Below the pieces are notes generated by a model. It was not told where the DNA came from. It made no database searches and worked only from the letters and a program-made list of their open reading frames with translations. Below, piece after piece: positions 47,002 through 57,963 of a DNA stretch of 64,000 nt. This DNA comes from Manihot esculenta. Taxonomy: Eukaryota > Streptophyta > Magnoliopsida > Malpighiales > Euphorbiaceae. The DNA lies in NCBI RefSeq assembly GCF_001659605.2, contig NC_035170.2, forward strand, positions 13,744,502-13,808,501, given 5' to 3'. The translations under genes and the position numbers were made by a program. Position 1 is the first letter of the stretch; each line of letters starts with the position of its first letter.

Positions 47002-48574
47002 CTAAAAGGCCTATTACCTTTTTTAGTGAGAAACTGAATGAAGCTAGAAAAAAGTGGTCTACTTATGAGCAGGAGCTATATGCAGTATTCCGGGCTTTTA
47101 AAACTTGAAAGCAGTATCTAATGGGGTGAGAGTTTATTATTCACACAGATCATCAATCTTTGATCCATTTTAAAACTCAAAAACATGTGAATAATATGTA
47201 TGCTCGATGGGCAGCTTACTTTGGAGCCTTTCATTATGTCATCAAACATAAGGCTAGCCATAGTAATAAGGTGGCAGATGCTTTGAGTAGGAGGGCTTTT
47301 CTGTTGATTACAGTTAATCAGGAGATTGTAGGTTTTGAATTTTTGAAGGATTTGTATGCTACAGATGATGACTTTGCTGAGATATGGACTAGAGTCCGAA
47401 CTCACCAGCCTACTGATGGGTTCTTGATACATGATGGCTTTCTTTTTAAGGAGAACAAGTTATGCATTCCTCGATCTTCTTTGCGGGAAAAGCTGATTCG
47501 AGAAGTCCATGGAGGAGGTTTGAGTGGTCATTTGGGGCGTGACAAGACTATTGTTGGGTTAGATGAGCGTTTTTACTGGCCACAATTAAAAAGGGATACA
47601 GGTCGGATGGTTCAGAAGTGCCCAGTGTGTCAAACTCAGAAGGGACATTCGCAGAATACAGGCTTATACACTCCACTACCTATTCCAGCACATCCTTGGG
47701 AGGACTTGTCTATGAATTTTGTTCTTGGTCTTCCATGTACTTAACGTGGATCTGATTCCATTTTTGTAGTTGTTGACAAGTTCTCCAAAATAGCGCATTT
47801 CATTCCTTGCAAGAAAACTAATGATGCTTCTCATGTGGCAAAACTATTTTTCCAAGAGGTTGTTCGCTTACATGGTGTCCCTAAGACCATTACTTTTGAC
47901 AGAGATGTGAAGTTTCTAGCTCACTTCTGGGTGACTTTATGGAAACGTTTTAGAACTGAACTTCGATATAGCAGTGCTGCACATCCCCAAACTGATGGAC
48001 AAACTGAAGTGGTAAACTGCACACTTGGCAATCTTATGCGCTGCATCTGCAGTAACAAAAAAACTGCTTGGGATCTTGCTCTTGCCTAAGCAGAATTTAC
48101 TTACAACAGTGCTGTCTATAGCTCCACAAAGATGTCACCGTTTGCTGTTGTGTACAGGAAAGTCCCAACGCATACAGTTGATCTTATTGCCCTTCCCACA
48201 AGTTCTCACAACAGTATTGCAGCAAGCAACTTGGCAAAGCAGCACGTGGATGTTTTCAAACAAGTACAACAATGCCTTAAAGAAGCCAATGAAAAATATA
48301 AAGATACAGCTGATAAACATAGGCGTTTCAAGTTCTTCAATGTCGGTGATCAAGTTATGGTATATTTACACAAAAAGCATGGTGGAGGACACAAAAAGCT
48401 TGATGCCAAGAAGATTGGTCCATTCCGGATCATTCAGAAGATTAATGATAATGCCTATGTTCTTAACCTCCCACATGAGATGAAAATTTCCAAGATGTTT
48501 AACGTGGCGGATCTATTTCAGTACTACCCTGATGACAACAACTCGAGGTCGAGTTCTTTATAAGTGGAAGGGAA

Positions 48575-48997
48575 TGACATGAAGCAATTAGCCTTAGACT
48601 TTACCGTAGACTTGAACCGGGCCTAACTTTTGCTGCCGACGTCCAATAGAGACCCACGATAGCTTTTCGGAAAAGGAAATTTTGAAATGCATGACTTTCA
48701 AAAGTGTGACGAATGTCGCAGGCCTGTCACAAAGTTCGATATGGAAATTTCAATGTTTAAGGGGTCAATTTTATATTTTAATTATTTTTTTAGATATTTT
48801 GGGTATTTTTATAATTTTGCATATTAGGGTTTTGTTTTCTATTATAAATAGCATCCCTTGGCTATTAGAAACTCACTTTTCAATTTTTGAGGAATTCAAA
48901 TAAGACTTTTAGTTTTCTAACCTATCTTTTCTCTTATTTCGTCTAACCAAACGATATTGGTTAAAACTCCTGATGGAGTCTAAATAGTCATTTATCA
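48575..48997 (+). repeat. element D 3' LTR
   Basis: 423 bp, preceded by the purine tract AAGTGGAAGGGAA. Clearly diverged from the 5' copy by many substitutions, so D is old. Confidence 0.9.
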
Positions 48998-49002
48998 ATA
49001 AT

Positions 49003-50845
49003 ATAATTAAATAATTAAATTAAAATTGTTTAAATAATAACGGACTATAATTATTTTTTCTCTTTCCACTTTTATATATTGTAGATTATTTGGTTACGTT
49101 TTTTCTTTTTACTAGATAAAACATGTAATGATTTTGAAATTTAAAATATGTTTTTATATGTTCATAGTATAATTCGATATTATTTTTAAATAATATTATG
49201 GTTAACTTAAAATATGAAAGATTGAAATATAATGATAAATCTAAGAGTTTAAAATAAAATACAATGTCTAATTAACTTTTTTTTAGAGAAATTCTTTGAA
49301 CTATTATAGGTTCTTCTCTTTCTCAAAGGCGCCGAGAGTCTTTTGTTATCTGTCTCTCCTGCCTCCAAACAACTAGCTTTGTTTTCTATTTTTGTTTTGT
49401 ATGGCTAACGGTGTTTCTTCCTCTTCGCTACTAGCTTTGCATGTATAGTTTTGGATTCTATTTGACAAGTTCTACACTTCTTTATAAGGGTTTTCAAATG
49501 ATATTGTGTTAATTCTTATGGTGGTTATCAAAGCCCTTATTATGTTCTTCACCTTGGTTGCTGAAGGTTCACAGGGTTTGTGGTAGAGAATGCAGCTAAG
49601 GTTATAAGTCGATTTCCCATAGCTATAAGAGATTGTGACGTGTGGCCGCAATGCTCTCTGTAGTGACCTAGGTTGATTATGGAACCTGGTTCCTATTCTA
49701 GCCATGGTAGTATAGGAGTTGCAGGTTCTTTCGGTAACTAAAGACTTTCTTCTCTAATAGTCCCTAGTTGGTGCTTGTATATATATTTCAATTTTTTCAT
49801 GTGTGTACTTGGTATGAGAGAAGATTTCTCTCTTTCTGAAGAATCGATTTTGTCTGCTTGTACCGTTGTTTCGACTTCTTCCCTAGATTTGTTGGTGGTT
49901 GTTGTGTTTAGGCTGGGGCTTTTCAGGTTGTTTATATTGTTGGGCTTTGTTTATATTTCCTTAGACCATGATGAACTTGTTTGTATCTTTTACCCTTTTT
50001 GGGATTTTCAAAAATAAAAAATTCAAGTATCATAAAAGCTAAGAAATCAGTAATATCAAAATCCATAGTTAAAAAAAAAAAATAGCTAAAACAAAAAATC
50101 CATGATATAGTCCAAATCCATTTCAAATGCTAATCCAAGCTAGTGCTTGCAGAGATCGAGCTTCGATTAGTCCATTATCGCTTATGATAGGTTTATGGGT
50201 GTTACTTTAAGCAAGAATAATCTTCAAATCAAAAAGTACACAAAAATAAAAAGTAACAACTTAGTAGGGTGGTAGCCATAGATAGACAGACAGAAATAAA
50301 AAGCGGTGCCAAATAATTAAGGAGAAAAGACTTATAACAGAGATATATAGAGGACCAAACAAGCAAGAGGTCTCGGCCTCAATGACTTCCCGTAGCCATG
50401 CTAAGTAGTCTACTAAGACCCACTTGCTAGTTGCTAGATGGAGGTTTAGGTCATCTTAGATTTCAACATGCTCAAACATGCAGGCATAAAAAGGAGAAAT
50501 TTTATAAAACTTCGATCAATCGGACATTCAAACTATACTTTCATCTTTAAAGCCCATTCAAACTATACTTCCACCTTCAAAGCCTTTTCCATCTCGATTG
50601 AAAATTAATCTAGGCCTTACATGCATCCCAAAGAATGACTTACTGAACGTAGAAAATATAAGAGCCCTCTAGACCCGCAAGCAAAAAGCCACAAATATAA
50701 ATTCATATTATTTATGAATTCAATTACAAACTTATGTAGTAGTTTTATTTTTATAAATAATTTAGTAAAAAATTTAGTGTTATTATTTTGCTTTCTCTAA
50801 ATAAAGGATTGTATAAGGTAATAACCTTTTATAAAAAAATATGGG
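49003..50845. other. unassigned sequence right of element D
   Basis: AT-rich flank, then a less AT-rich 49300-49990 stretch ending in an A-rich TTTTCAAAAATAAAAAATTC tail that could be an old non-LTR or processed fragment. No convincing protein, and frames above 70 codons show no known motif. 50000-50840 is unremarkable. Confidence 0.4.
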
Positions 50846-51010
50846 TAAACTGCAATTTAGTCCCTTTGATTTAGTGAAATACAACCTTTCGTCCCTCTGT
50901 TTTAAAAAACCTGCAATTTAATCCTTCACATTTAAAAAAACTGTAAAATAGTCCCTACCGTCAAATTTTCAGTTAACCTTCCATTTATTTTAATAAAAAT
51001 GACTAAACTA
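50846..51010 (+). repeat. one arm of a MITE with AATTTAGTCC-type ends
   Basis: GGGTAAACTGCAATTTAGTC followed by CCTGCAATTTAATCC and TAGTCCCTACCGTC blocks resembles the terminal arms at 482 and 1129. The opposite end was not found before the pyrimidine tract and element F. Confidence 0.4.
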
Positions 51011-51014
51011 CCCT

Positions 51015-51235
51015 TTTCTCCTCATCCTTCTCCTTCTTTTCCCAATCCTCTTCTTCCTTTTCTCCTCATCTTCCTCCTCCTCCTCCTCCACCTTCTTCTT
51101 CTTCTTCTTCTTTTCCCTCTTCTCCTTCTTCTTCTTTTCCCGATCCTTTCTCCTCCTTCTCCTTCTCCTCCTCCTCCCGATCCTCTTTTTCCTTTTCTCC
51201 TCATCCTCCTCCTCCTCCTCCTCCTCCTCCTCCTT
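51015..51235 (+). repeat. 220-bp pyrimidine tract, (CTT)/(CCT)n
   Basis: Almost pure C and T on the plus strand, with CTC, CTT and TCC units and few purines. Element F's LTR starts exactly at its end (51236). Confidence 0.9.
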
Positions 51236-53723
51236 TGTAATACCCGGCTAGACTCCAGTATCGGAATTTCTACCGTCCGGTGGAATCTCGGATGTCGAAA
51301 ATCTCTAGAAGGGTAAAACCATGTTTTCATAAAATGTTTTAATGTATTTTATTGTTTTAAGAACGAAAGGAAATGAGTTTTGTATGAAAATAGCCTTGGA
51401 GGAAGACCCAGGTTCGGCCGTCGAACCTCAAGTTCGGCTGCCAAACATGCATGCATTTCGGGAGTGCTTTAGGCCCCCGAAGGCATGAGTGAGGGAAGTC
51501 CAGGTTCGGCCGCCGAACATGGCATGCATACGGAGGCACGTTAGGCCCCCGAAAGTGGCCTAACCAGCCACCTATAAAGGGGTCCCCATGTCCGAACAGG
51601 TGAGCTTTTCTCCCCGTTTTCGGCCAAGGTGAGTGCTCCGCCGTCCCTCATCGATTTTGAGCTTCTTCCTTCGAATCTTCATGATTTTCTTATGAGTTTT
51701 CACTTGGTTTGAAGATATTTGAGCAAAAGAGCAAGTTTTGAAGCTTGGAGACCAAAGAGTTGATTTCTCCCCATCTCCAAGCTAGGATTGTCTTTCCTCT
51801 CGATCTTCAAGAGGTAAGCTTAGATCCGACCTTCCTTATATGTTTTAAACAAGTTTTATGAAGATCTATGGGGTAGAAATGCATGATTAGGTTTATGTTG
51901 AGTTTTTGGTTTATGTTTTGTTTATGGACAATGTGGGTTGTTTGATGTGTTTTGGTTGGGGTTTAAGTTAGTTTGAGACCCCTATGTGCTTGTTGGCTTG
52001 AGTTTGCATGTTGTAGACTAGGTAAATGCATGTTGAATGAGTTGGGAGGCTTTTGTGCATGTTGGAGCTGAGTTTCTGCCCCTTTGGGAGAACTCAGGTT
52101 CGGCAGCTGAAGGCTCTTTCGGCCGTCGAACCTGCCTGTGGAGGCCAACTTTTGGCTGCCGAACCCTGCCTCCGAAAGTGGACTTTCGGCTCTGGAAGGG
52201 AGTTTCGGCCGCCGAAGGTGCCGCCGAACATGCATGAGTTTCATCTCTGGAGGGAACCTTCGGCCGCCGAAAGTGCCGCCGAAGGTGCATGACTTTCGGC
52301 TCTAGAGGGCCTTTCGGCCGCCGAACCTGCCGCCGAAAGTGCCCTGTCCAGCCCTCCTTTGCATGATTTCTATGATTGTTTTAAGGTGTTTTAGGGGGTT
52401 TTTTGGGGAGTATTTTAGAGTCATGTTCTAGTATGTTAGGTCCCTCATTTAAGTCCACCTGTGTGTAATACCCGGCTAGAGTCCGGCATCGGAATTCCTG
52501 TCGCTCGGTGGAATCCAGGATGTCGGAATTCTCTAGAAGGGTAAGATTTATGTTTTTCTAACGTAATGGAATGTATGAGATTTACAGGTACCCAGAGAGT
52601 ATAGCAGGCTTGCTACGGGTTCTGGCGGCCTTAAGCCGACCTGCATTCTAGCGCCGGTAGCGGTCCATTTTGGGGTCGTTACACTGTGTAGGTTCGGACC
52701 CGAGGAACCGAGGCCCCCAGCAGTGAGTCAGCTGCTTCAGAGTCTTGTCAGAGTTAGCCAAAGGTGAGTAGAATGACTCTTTATGTTTTTAAGCAAATAA
52801 TGAAGGTTTTAGCATGATTCATGCATCATAATTGCCATGTTATATAATAGGTTGTTTGCACTAGAATTCACGAATATGTTGAAATGCATATGATTATGTT
52901 GGTGCAGATGGATATTGGATGATCCATAGCCCTCGATCTATGATGTGATGATATGATATGTACGGTACGGAATGAAAGACCAATGGGACCCATTCTACGT
53001 TCGCTGGCACTATGTAAGAGAAAGACCAGGACCCATTCTACGTTCTGGCACTTTGGAATGTTATGCTTAAGTGAAAGACCAGGACCCATTTTACGTTCTG
53101 GCACGATTGGATATGTAGAGGGCTATTGGTGACAAGTCCATCCTTGATATGATATGTTTGTGTTGTGATGCATTTCATGATAGCATGAACTTTTAATGTA
53201 ATGTTTTATTATTCTGCTCACTGGGCTCTAGTAGCTCACCCCATTTCCCTAATCCCCCAGGTTTGCAGGTACGGGATAGGCCAGGAGGTCAAGAAGAGTA
53301 AAATTATGTTATGTAATAGTTAGATGTGGACATGATGAAATGTAAAGTATTGAATAGTTATGTAATGTAATAGTGTTGTTGAGGATAGAATTGTGCTTGA
53401 CCCCAGTATGTTGTTAATCCCCTTGAGTACATGGTTTTAATGATGTTTTATGTAGACCAAACTTAATGCATGTTATGTTACCCCAGTGGAGCATTGTTGA
53501 GGACTCCAGTGAGGGGTTAATGATTATGTTTATGTATAGTGCATGCACAGGTTGAGTTTGGTGAATGAATGAAAAGAGAAGTTCAAAATTTTATGTATGT
53601 GTTGATCATGTATGGGATTAAACAGGTATACAGAATGTATGTTTGGCTTGCTACGGGTCCCGGCGGCCTTAAACCGATCTGGATCCTAGCGCCGGTAGCG
53701 GTCAGGATTTTCGGGTCGTTACA
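51236..53723 (+). repeat. element F 5' LTR (with a 220-bp insert)
   Basis: 2263 bp once the insert and its duplication are removed, close to E's 2284. TATA at 51573, splice donor at 51814, and a three-copy tandem repeat at about 52975-53104. The primer site after it is mutated (TGATATCAGAGCCC). Confidence 0.9.
52464..52683 (+). mobile_element. 220-bp miniature solo LTR of the E family
   Basis: Starts TGTAATACCCGGCTAGAGTC and ends GGGGTCGTTACA. The target duplication CTGTG is exact at 52459-52463 and 52684-52688. It consists only of about 90 bases of LTR start and about 110 bases of LTR end (CTTGCTACGGGTTCTGGCGG block). The TATA box, palindromes and leader are absent. Confidence 0.88.
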
Positions 53724-53993
53724 GATTGATATCAGAGCCCTAGGTTCATATGGTCGGACCTAGAGTGTCGGGCTCATAGATGTTCTAGAAGGTCAAGCAC
53801 AATAGGAAAATCATGTCCACTAGGATAGGATGTAGAGTCCTGTCTTGAATGATGATGTCAAATGCCATGATTATATGCATGTGCATTAATGATATGTTAT
53901 GTATGTGATGTATGTGATGCGGGTTCATGTGTTTGTACATGAACCATTTGATGCTAATGTTTATGTGATGTGTGCTGTTTTTCAGTAAACAGG

Positions 53994-54596
53994 ATGAGGG
54001 GAACTCGTCGATCTGCACGATTGACTGGAGTACCACCGGAGGATGAGGGCATGTGTGCCCGTCCCCCTGCATTGCCAAGGGCAATGTCTAGCAGGTCTAG
54101 CAGGAAAAGAGCAGTGAGAGACCCTAGAAGGTCTTTGGATATGAACAGAAGCAGATCAGTAAGGGGAACAGTACAAGGGGGAATGTCAGAGAATGTGGGG
54201 GATGATATGGATGTGGATCAGAGGAGGGATGGCAGTCTTGGAGTGAGTATGTCGGAGGAGGGTATGGGAGAGTCCCAAGGAGGCACTCAGGCCTCGGGAT
54301 TTGTCCAGCCACCCCAGTACCCACCCTTTTCTCAGAATTCCGGGTATTCGATGGGAGGTACATTGGATTACCCCAGCTTTAGCCCTTACCACTCACACAT
54401 GCCATACCCACCTTTCTACCCACCATACCCACAGTACCCTATGTACCCACCCCTGTCCTTCTACCCAGGTACAGTACACCCTACCCTAGGGGATGCTGCA
54501 CCTCCTCCACCACCAGCAGCACCTACTGTCCCAGAAACCCAAATGCCTAAACCTAGCTCATCTGGAGGGAGCAAGGTCAAGATGACCGACTACATG
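53994..54596 (+). pseudogene. element F gag, N-terminal part
   Basis: [12 protein letters not shown] to SKVKMTDYM, 201 codons closely matching element E residues 1-193, including the P/Y-rich linker. It runs straight into the antisense solo LTR at 54597, which adds an artificial tail to a stop at 54650. Confidence 0.88.
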
Positions 54597-56821
54597 TGTA
54601 ACGACCCGAAAATCGGACCGCTACCGGCGCTAGGATCCGGATCGGCTTAAGGCCGCCAAGACCCGTAGCAAGCCTGACATTCATCCTGAGAACCTGTTTA
54701 ATCCCATACATGATCAACAACATACATAAAAATTTAAAACTTTTCTTTCACTCATAAGCCAAACTCAACCTGTACATGCGCTGAACATACTCATAATCAT
54801 AATCATGACCCCTCTGTGGGATCTCATCAATGCCCCAATGGGCGATACATCATAAGATGAGTTGGCTTTCATGAACATTATAAAACATCTAAGATCATGT
54901 ATAAAAAGGGATACCTCATACATAATGTCAAGCACAATCTCTAATCCTCAATATCATTACATGACTGAAACTGTACTTTTACATAACATTAATACATTTA
55001 TCATGTCCACACTATCTATTACATATACCATACTTCATTACTCTTGTAAACCTCCTAGTCTACCCTGTACCTGCAATCCTGGGGAAATTGGGAGAGGGGT
55101 GAGCTACTAGAGCCCAGTGAGCAGAATAATAAAACATTTAAAAACATATGATATCATGGAATGCATCACATCACAGCTAATCACATCAAGGATGAACCTG
55201 TCACCAATAGCCCTCTACATGGTCCAACTGTGCCAGAACGTAGAATGGGTCCTGGTCTTTCCCTTACATATCATAACATAACAGTGTCCAACTGTGCCAG
55301 AACGTAGAATGGGTCCTGGTCTTTCCCTTACATGGTGCCAGCGAACGTAGAATGGGTCCCACTGGTCTTACATTCCGTACCGTACATATCACATCGTCAT
55401 ATCATAGATCGAGGGCTATGGATCATCCAACATTCATCCACAACAACATTAAAATGTGCAATGCAACATATTCGTGGATTCTAATGCAAACAACCTAAAA
55501 CATCACATGACATTCATGATGCATGAACATGCTCAAAACTATATGATTAATTTGCTTAAAAACATAAAGGTTTATTCCACTCACCTCTGGATAGCTCTGA
55601 CCAGACACTGGGGCAACAGACTCACTGCTGGGGTCCTCGGTTCCTCGGGTCCGAACCTACACAGGTGGACTCAAATGAGGGACCAACATACATGAACATA
55701 ACTCTAAACTATTCCCCAAAACCCCCCAAAACATCATGGAATAACCATAGAAAAACATGCAAGAAAGGGCTGGACAGGGCACTTTCGGCAGCAGGTTCGG
55801 CAGCCGAAAGTCCCTCCAAAGCCTAAAGTCAGGCAGGTTCGGCGGCACCTTCGGCGGCCGAAACTCCCAGACAGAGACGAAAGTCTCCTTTCGGGGGCAA
55901 GCTTCGGCAGCCGAAGGCTGCCTCCACAAGCACGTTCGGTGGCCGAAAGTTCCTTCGGCTGCCGAACCTGGTTTCTCCCAGAATGGCAGAAACTCAGCTC
56001 CCTTATGCATTTATGCCTCCAATCTCAACCAAACATGCATAAACCTATTCTACAACACTCATACACAAGCATACAAGTTCCTAGGGGCACCAACTAACTA
56101 AAACCCCATCTATAACACATCCAACATACATTTGCAAGCCACATTGTTCAAAAATCACATCAAAAACCCATAAGCTCAACATAAGCTACACATGCATTTT
56201 CTACCCCATGAACTTGCATAAAACTTGCTTAAAACATAGTGTAAGCTAGAGATCGACTCTTACCTCTTGAAGATCGAGGGTGGAGGCGATCTAACTTGGA
56301 GTTGGAAGAGATTTGAGTTCTTGAACCTCAAAGTTCCAAAACTTGCTCAAAAACTCGGAAATCTTCAAAACAAGATGAAAACTAGTGAAAAACTTGAAAG
56401 ATCTGAAGGAAAAGACTCAAGATCGGTGAGGGGTGGCGGAGAACTCACCTTGGCCGGAAATGGGGGAAAAAGCTCGCCCGTTTTCGGCTAAGGGACCCTT
56501 TTATAGTGGCTGGCCAGGCCACGTTCGGGGGCCGAACGTGCCTCCGCATGCATGCCATGTTCGGCGGCCGAACATGGACTTTCCTCACTTATGCTTTCGG
56601 GGGCCTAAAGGCGCTCCCGAAGGCATGCATGTTCGGCGGCCGAACCTGAGTTTTCCTTCAAGGTTGTTTTCATGCAAAAACTCATTTCCATTTTACTTAA
56701 AACCATGAAATACCTTAAAACATTTTATGAAAACATGATTCTACCCTACTAGAGGCTTCCGACATCCGAGATTCCACCGGACGGTAGGAATTCCGATACC
56801 GGAGTCTAGCCGGGTATTACA
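54597..56821 (-). mobile_element. solo LTR of the E family, antisense, inside F gag
   Basis: Reads TGTAACGACCC on plus and ends GGGTATTACA, the reverse complement of E-family LTR ends, 2225 bp. The duplication ACATG is exact at 54592-54596 and 56822-56826. It carries the TATA (56499-56505 as TTTTATA), donor (complement of CTTAC at 56259-56263), GCC palindromes and a three-copy tandem repeat (about 55225-55365). No internal region, so it is the product of LTR-LTR recombination. Confidence 0.92.
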
Positions 56822-57963
56822 ACATGAAGCTGGGTGCTCCCCAATATGAAACCGGTGATGACCCGTTTGTGTATCTTGAGAGGGTCAAAACGATTACACA
56901 TGAGATAGGAGCTGATGACAGTAGAGCCATTCAGATGGCTGGGTTCACACTAAAATGCAAGAAGGCCCGAGAGTGGTTTAAAAACTATGTGAACCCGAGG
57001 CTGGACAGCCTATCATGGGAGGAGTTTGCAAATGAGTTTGCAGGATGGGCTTTCCCTGACAGTTCAAGGGAGTTGAAGATGGTTGAATTTGAGCAGTTGA
57101 GGCAGTCAGATGAGATGAGTGTGGATGAGTATACAGACAGATTCTTGGAGCTATTGCCGTTTGCTGGGCAGAATCTAGACACAGATCAGAAGAAGTCAAT
57201 GAGGTATATCATGAGGCTCCATTCCAGGTATTCCTCCTTGATTCAGTCAACAGAGAGGGAGAGTTTCCATACCATAGTGGATATGGCTCGGAGGATGGAG
57301 GCTAGTGCAATAATCGAGGGGAAAGTTAAGCAGTCAGTGGCACAGCCTTCTGGTTCCAAGACCCCAGGTGGGGGAAAGTTAGACCCTTCTTCTCTGAGTG
57401 CAGGCAGCAAGAGGTGGAGTAATACCACTAAGAAGCCAAAGAAGAACAAGTTCTGGAGCAAGATCAAGTCAGGTTTGGGATTGGGAAGTGGCTCGAGCTC
57501 AGGTGCAGATAATGTAGTATGTAGGAAGTGTGGGAAGCCGCACAAGGGTGTATGTCTGGTTGGGACGACAGCATGCTTCAGGTGTGCGCAGGAGGGACAC
57601 ATGGCTCGGGAGTGTCCTAGAGCAGCTTTTATGGCACAGTCTCAGCATACAGCTTCTGGTAGTGTGGCTCAGCCAGCAGCTTCAGCCGCGACTCAGGCTA
57701 GTGGCAGAGGCAGAGGGAGAGGGGCAGCCTCTTCTTCAGCGGGTTTCAGAGGTGAAGGTCCATCAGCTCCAGCACGGATCTTCACCATGATACAGCAGAA
57801 GGCAAATGCATCGACCACCGTGGTGGCATGTAATCTCATCATTGGTTGCTCGGATGTTTATGCCTTAATGGACCCTGGTGCATCTCATTCTTTCATTGCT
57901 CCGAGGGCCGTCGAGAGATTGGGTTTGATGGTCTCTGGGTTAGAGTGTCCCCTATGGGTCAGT
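56822..57963 (+). pseudogene. element F gag-protease continuation
   Basis: Resumes at the duplicated ATG (56824): [20 protein letters not shown]. It continues through the capsid and the zinc motifs CRKCGKPHKGVC and CFRCAQEGHMAREC (about 57515-57615) to protease [11 protein letters not shown] (about 57868). Element G interrupts at 57964 after LECPLWVS. Within these bounds the frame has no stop. In E the equivalent zinc motif has G where F has A (CFRCA). Confidence 0.9.

Larger units (their letters stand above)
34316..48563 (+). pseudogene. element D gag-pol remnants, interrupted by element E
   Basis: Gag starts MADNQEVRLAA at 34316 but stops at 34390. A capsid piece runs 34721-35026, and the CCHC knuckle CYRCKQPGHRSNNC is at about 35236-35277. 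The protease motif reads IIDSYSCENLIA (about 35509), with the catalytic DSG glycine replaced by Y. RT (about 36115-36600) keeps [10 protein letters not shown] but has MPFDLMNAP for the usual GL. A stop at 36817-36819 and the E insertion at 37048 break RNase H. RNase H resumes at 47002 with stops at 47107 and 47127, followed by the HLGRDKT and [10 protein letters not shown] zinc region (about 47530-47645) and the integrase core to 48090. The C-terminus ends FNVADLFQYYPDDN at 48563. Confidence 0.88.
33869..48997 (+). mobile_element. Ty3/gypsy element D, degenerate, split by element E
   Basis: LTRs 33869-34289 (TAACATGGAGC, decayed TG) and 48575-48997 (TGACATGAAGC to TTTATCA). The target duplication ATAAT is exact at 33864-33868 and 48998-49002. 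The primer site TGGTATCAGAGC lies at 34293-34304. Without element E it is about 5.2 kb. The integrase and RT style ([33 protein letters not shown]) suits a CRM/Reina-like chromovirus, but the lineage is not settled by eye. Confidence 0.92.

Noticed and set aside
49309..49990. Possible small genes or LINE 3' end (80-codon frame at 49775-50017, A-rich tail)
   Set aside because: No RT, endonuclease or other motif. The A-rich tail is short and interrupted, and no target duplication was found.
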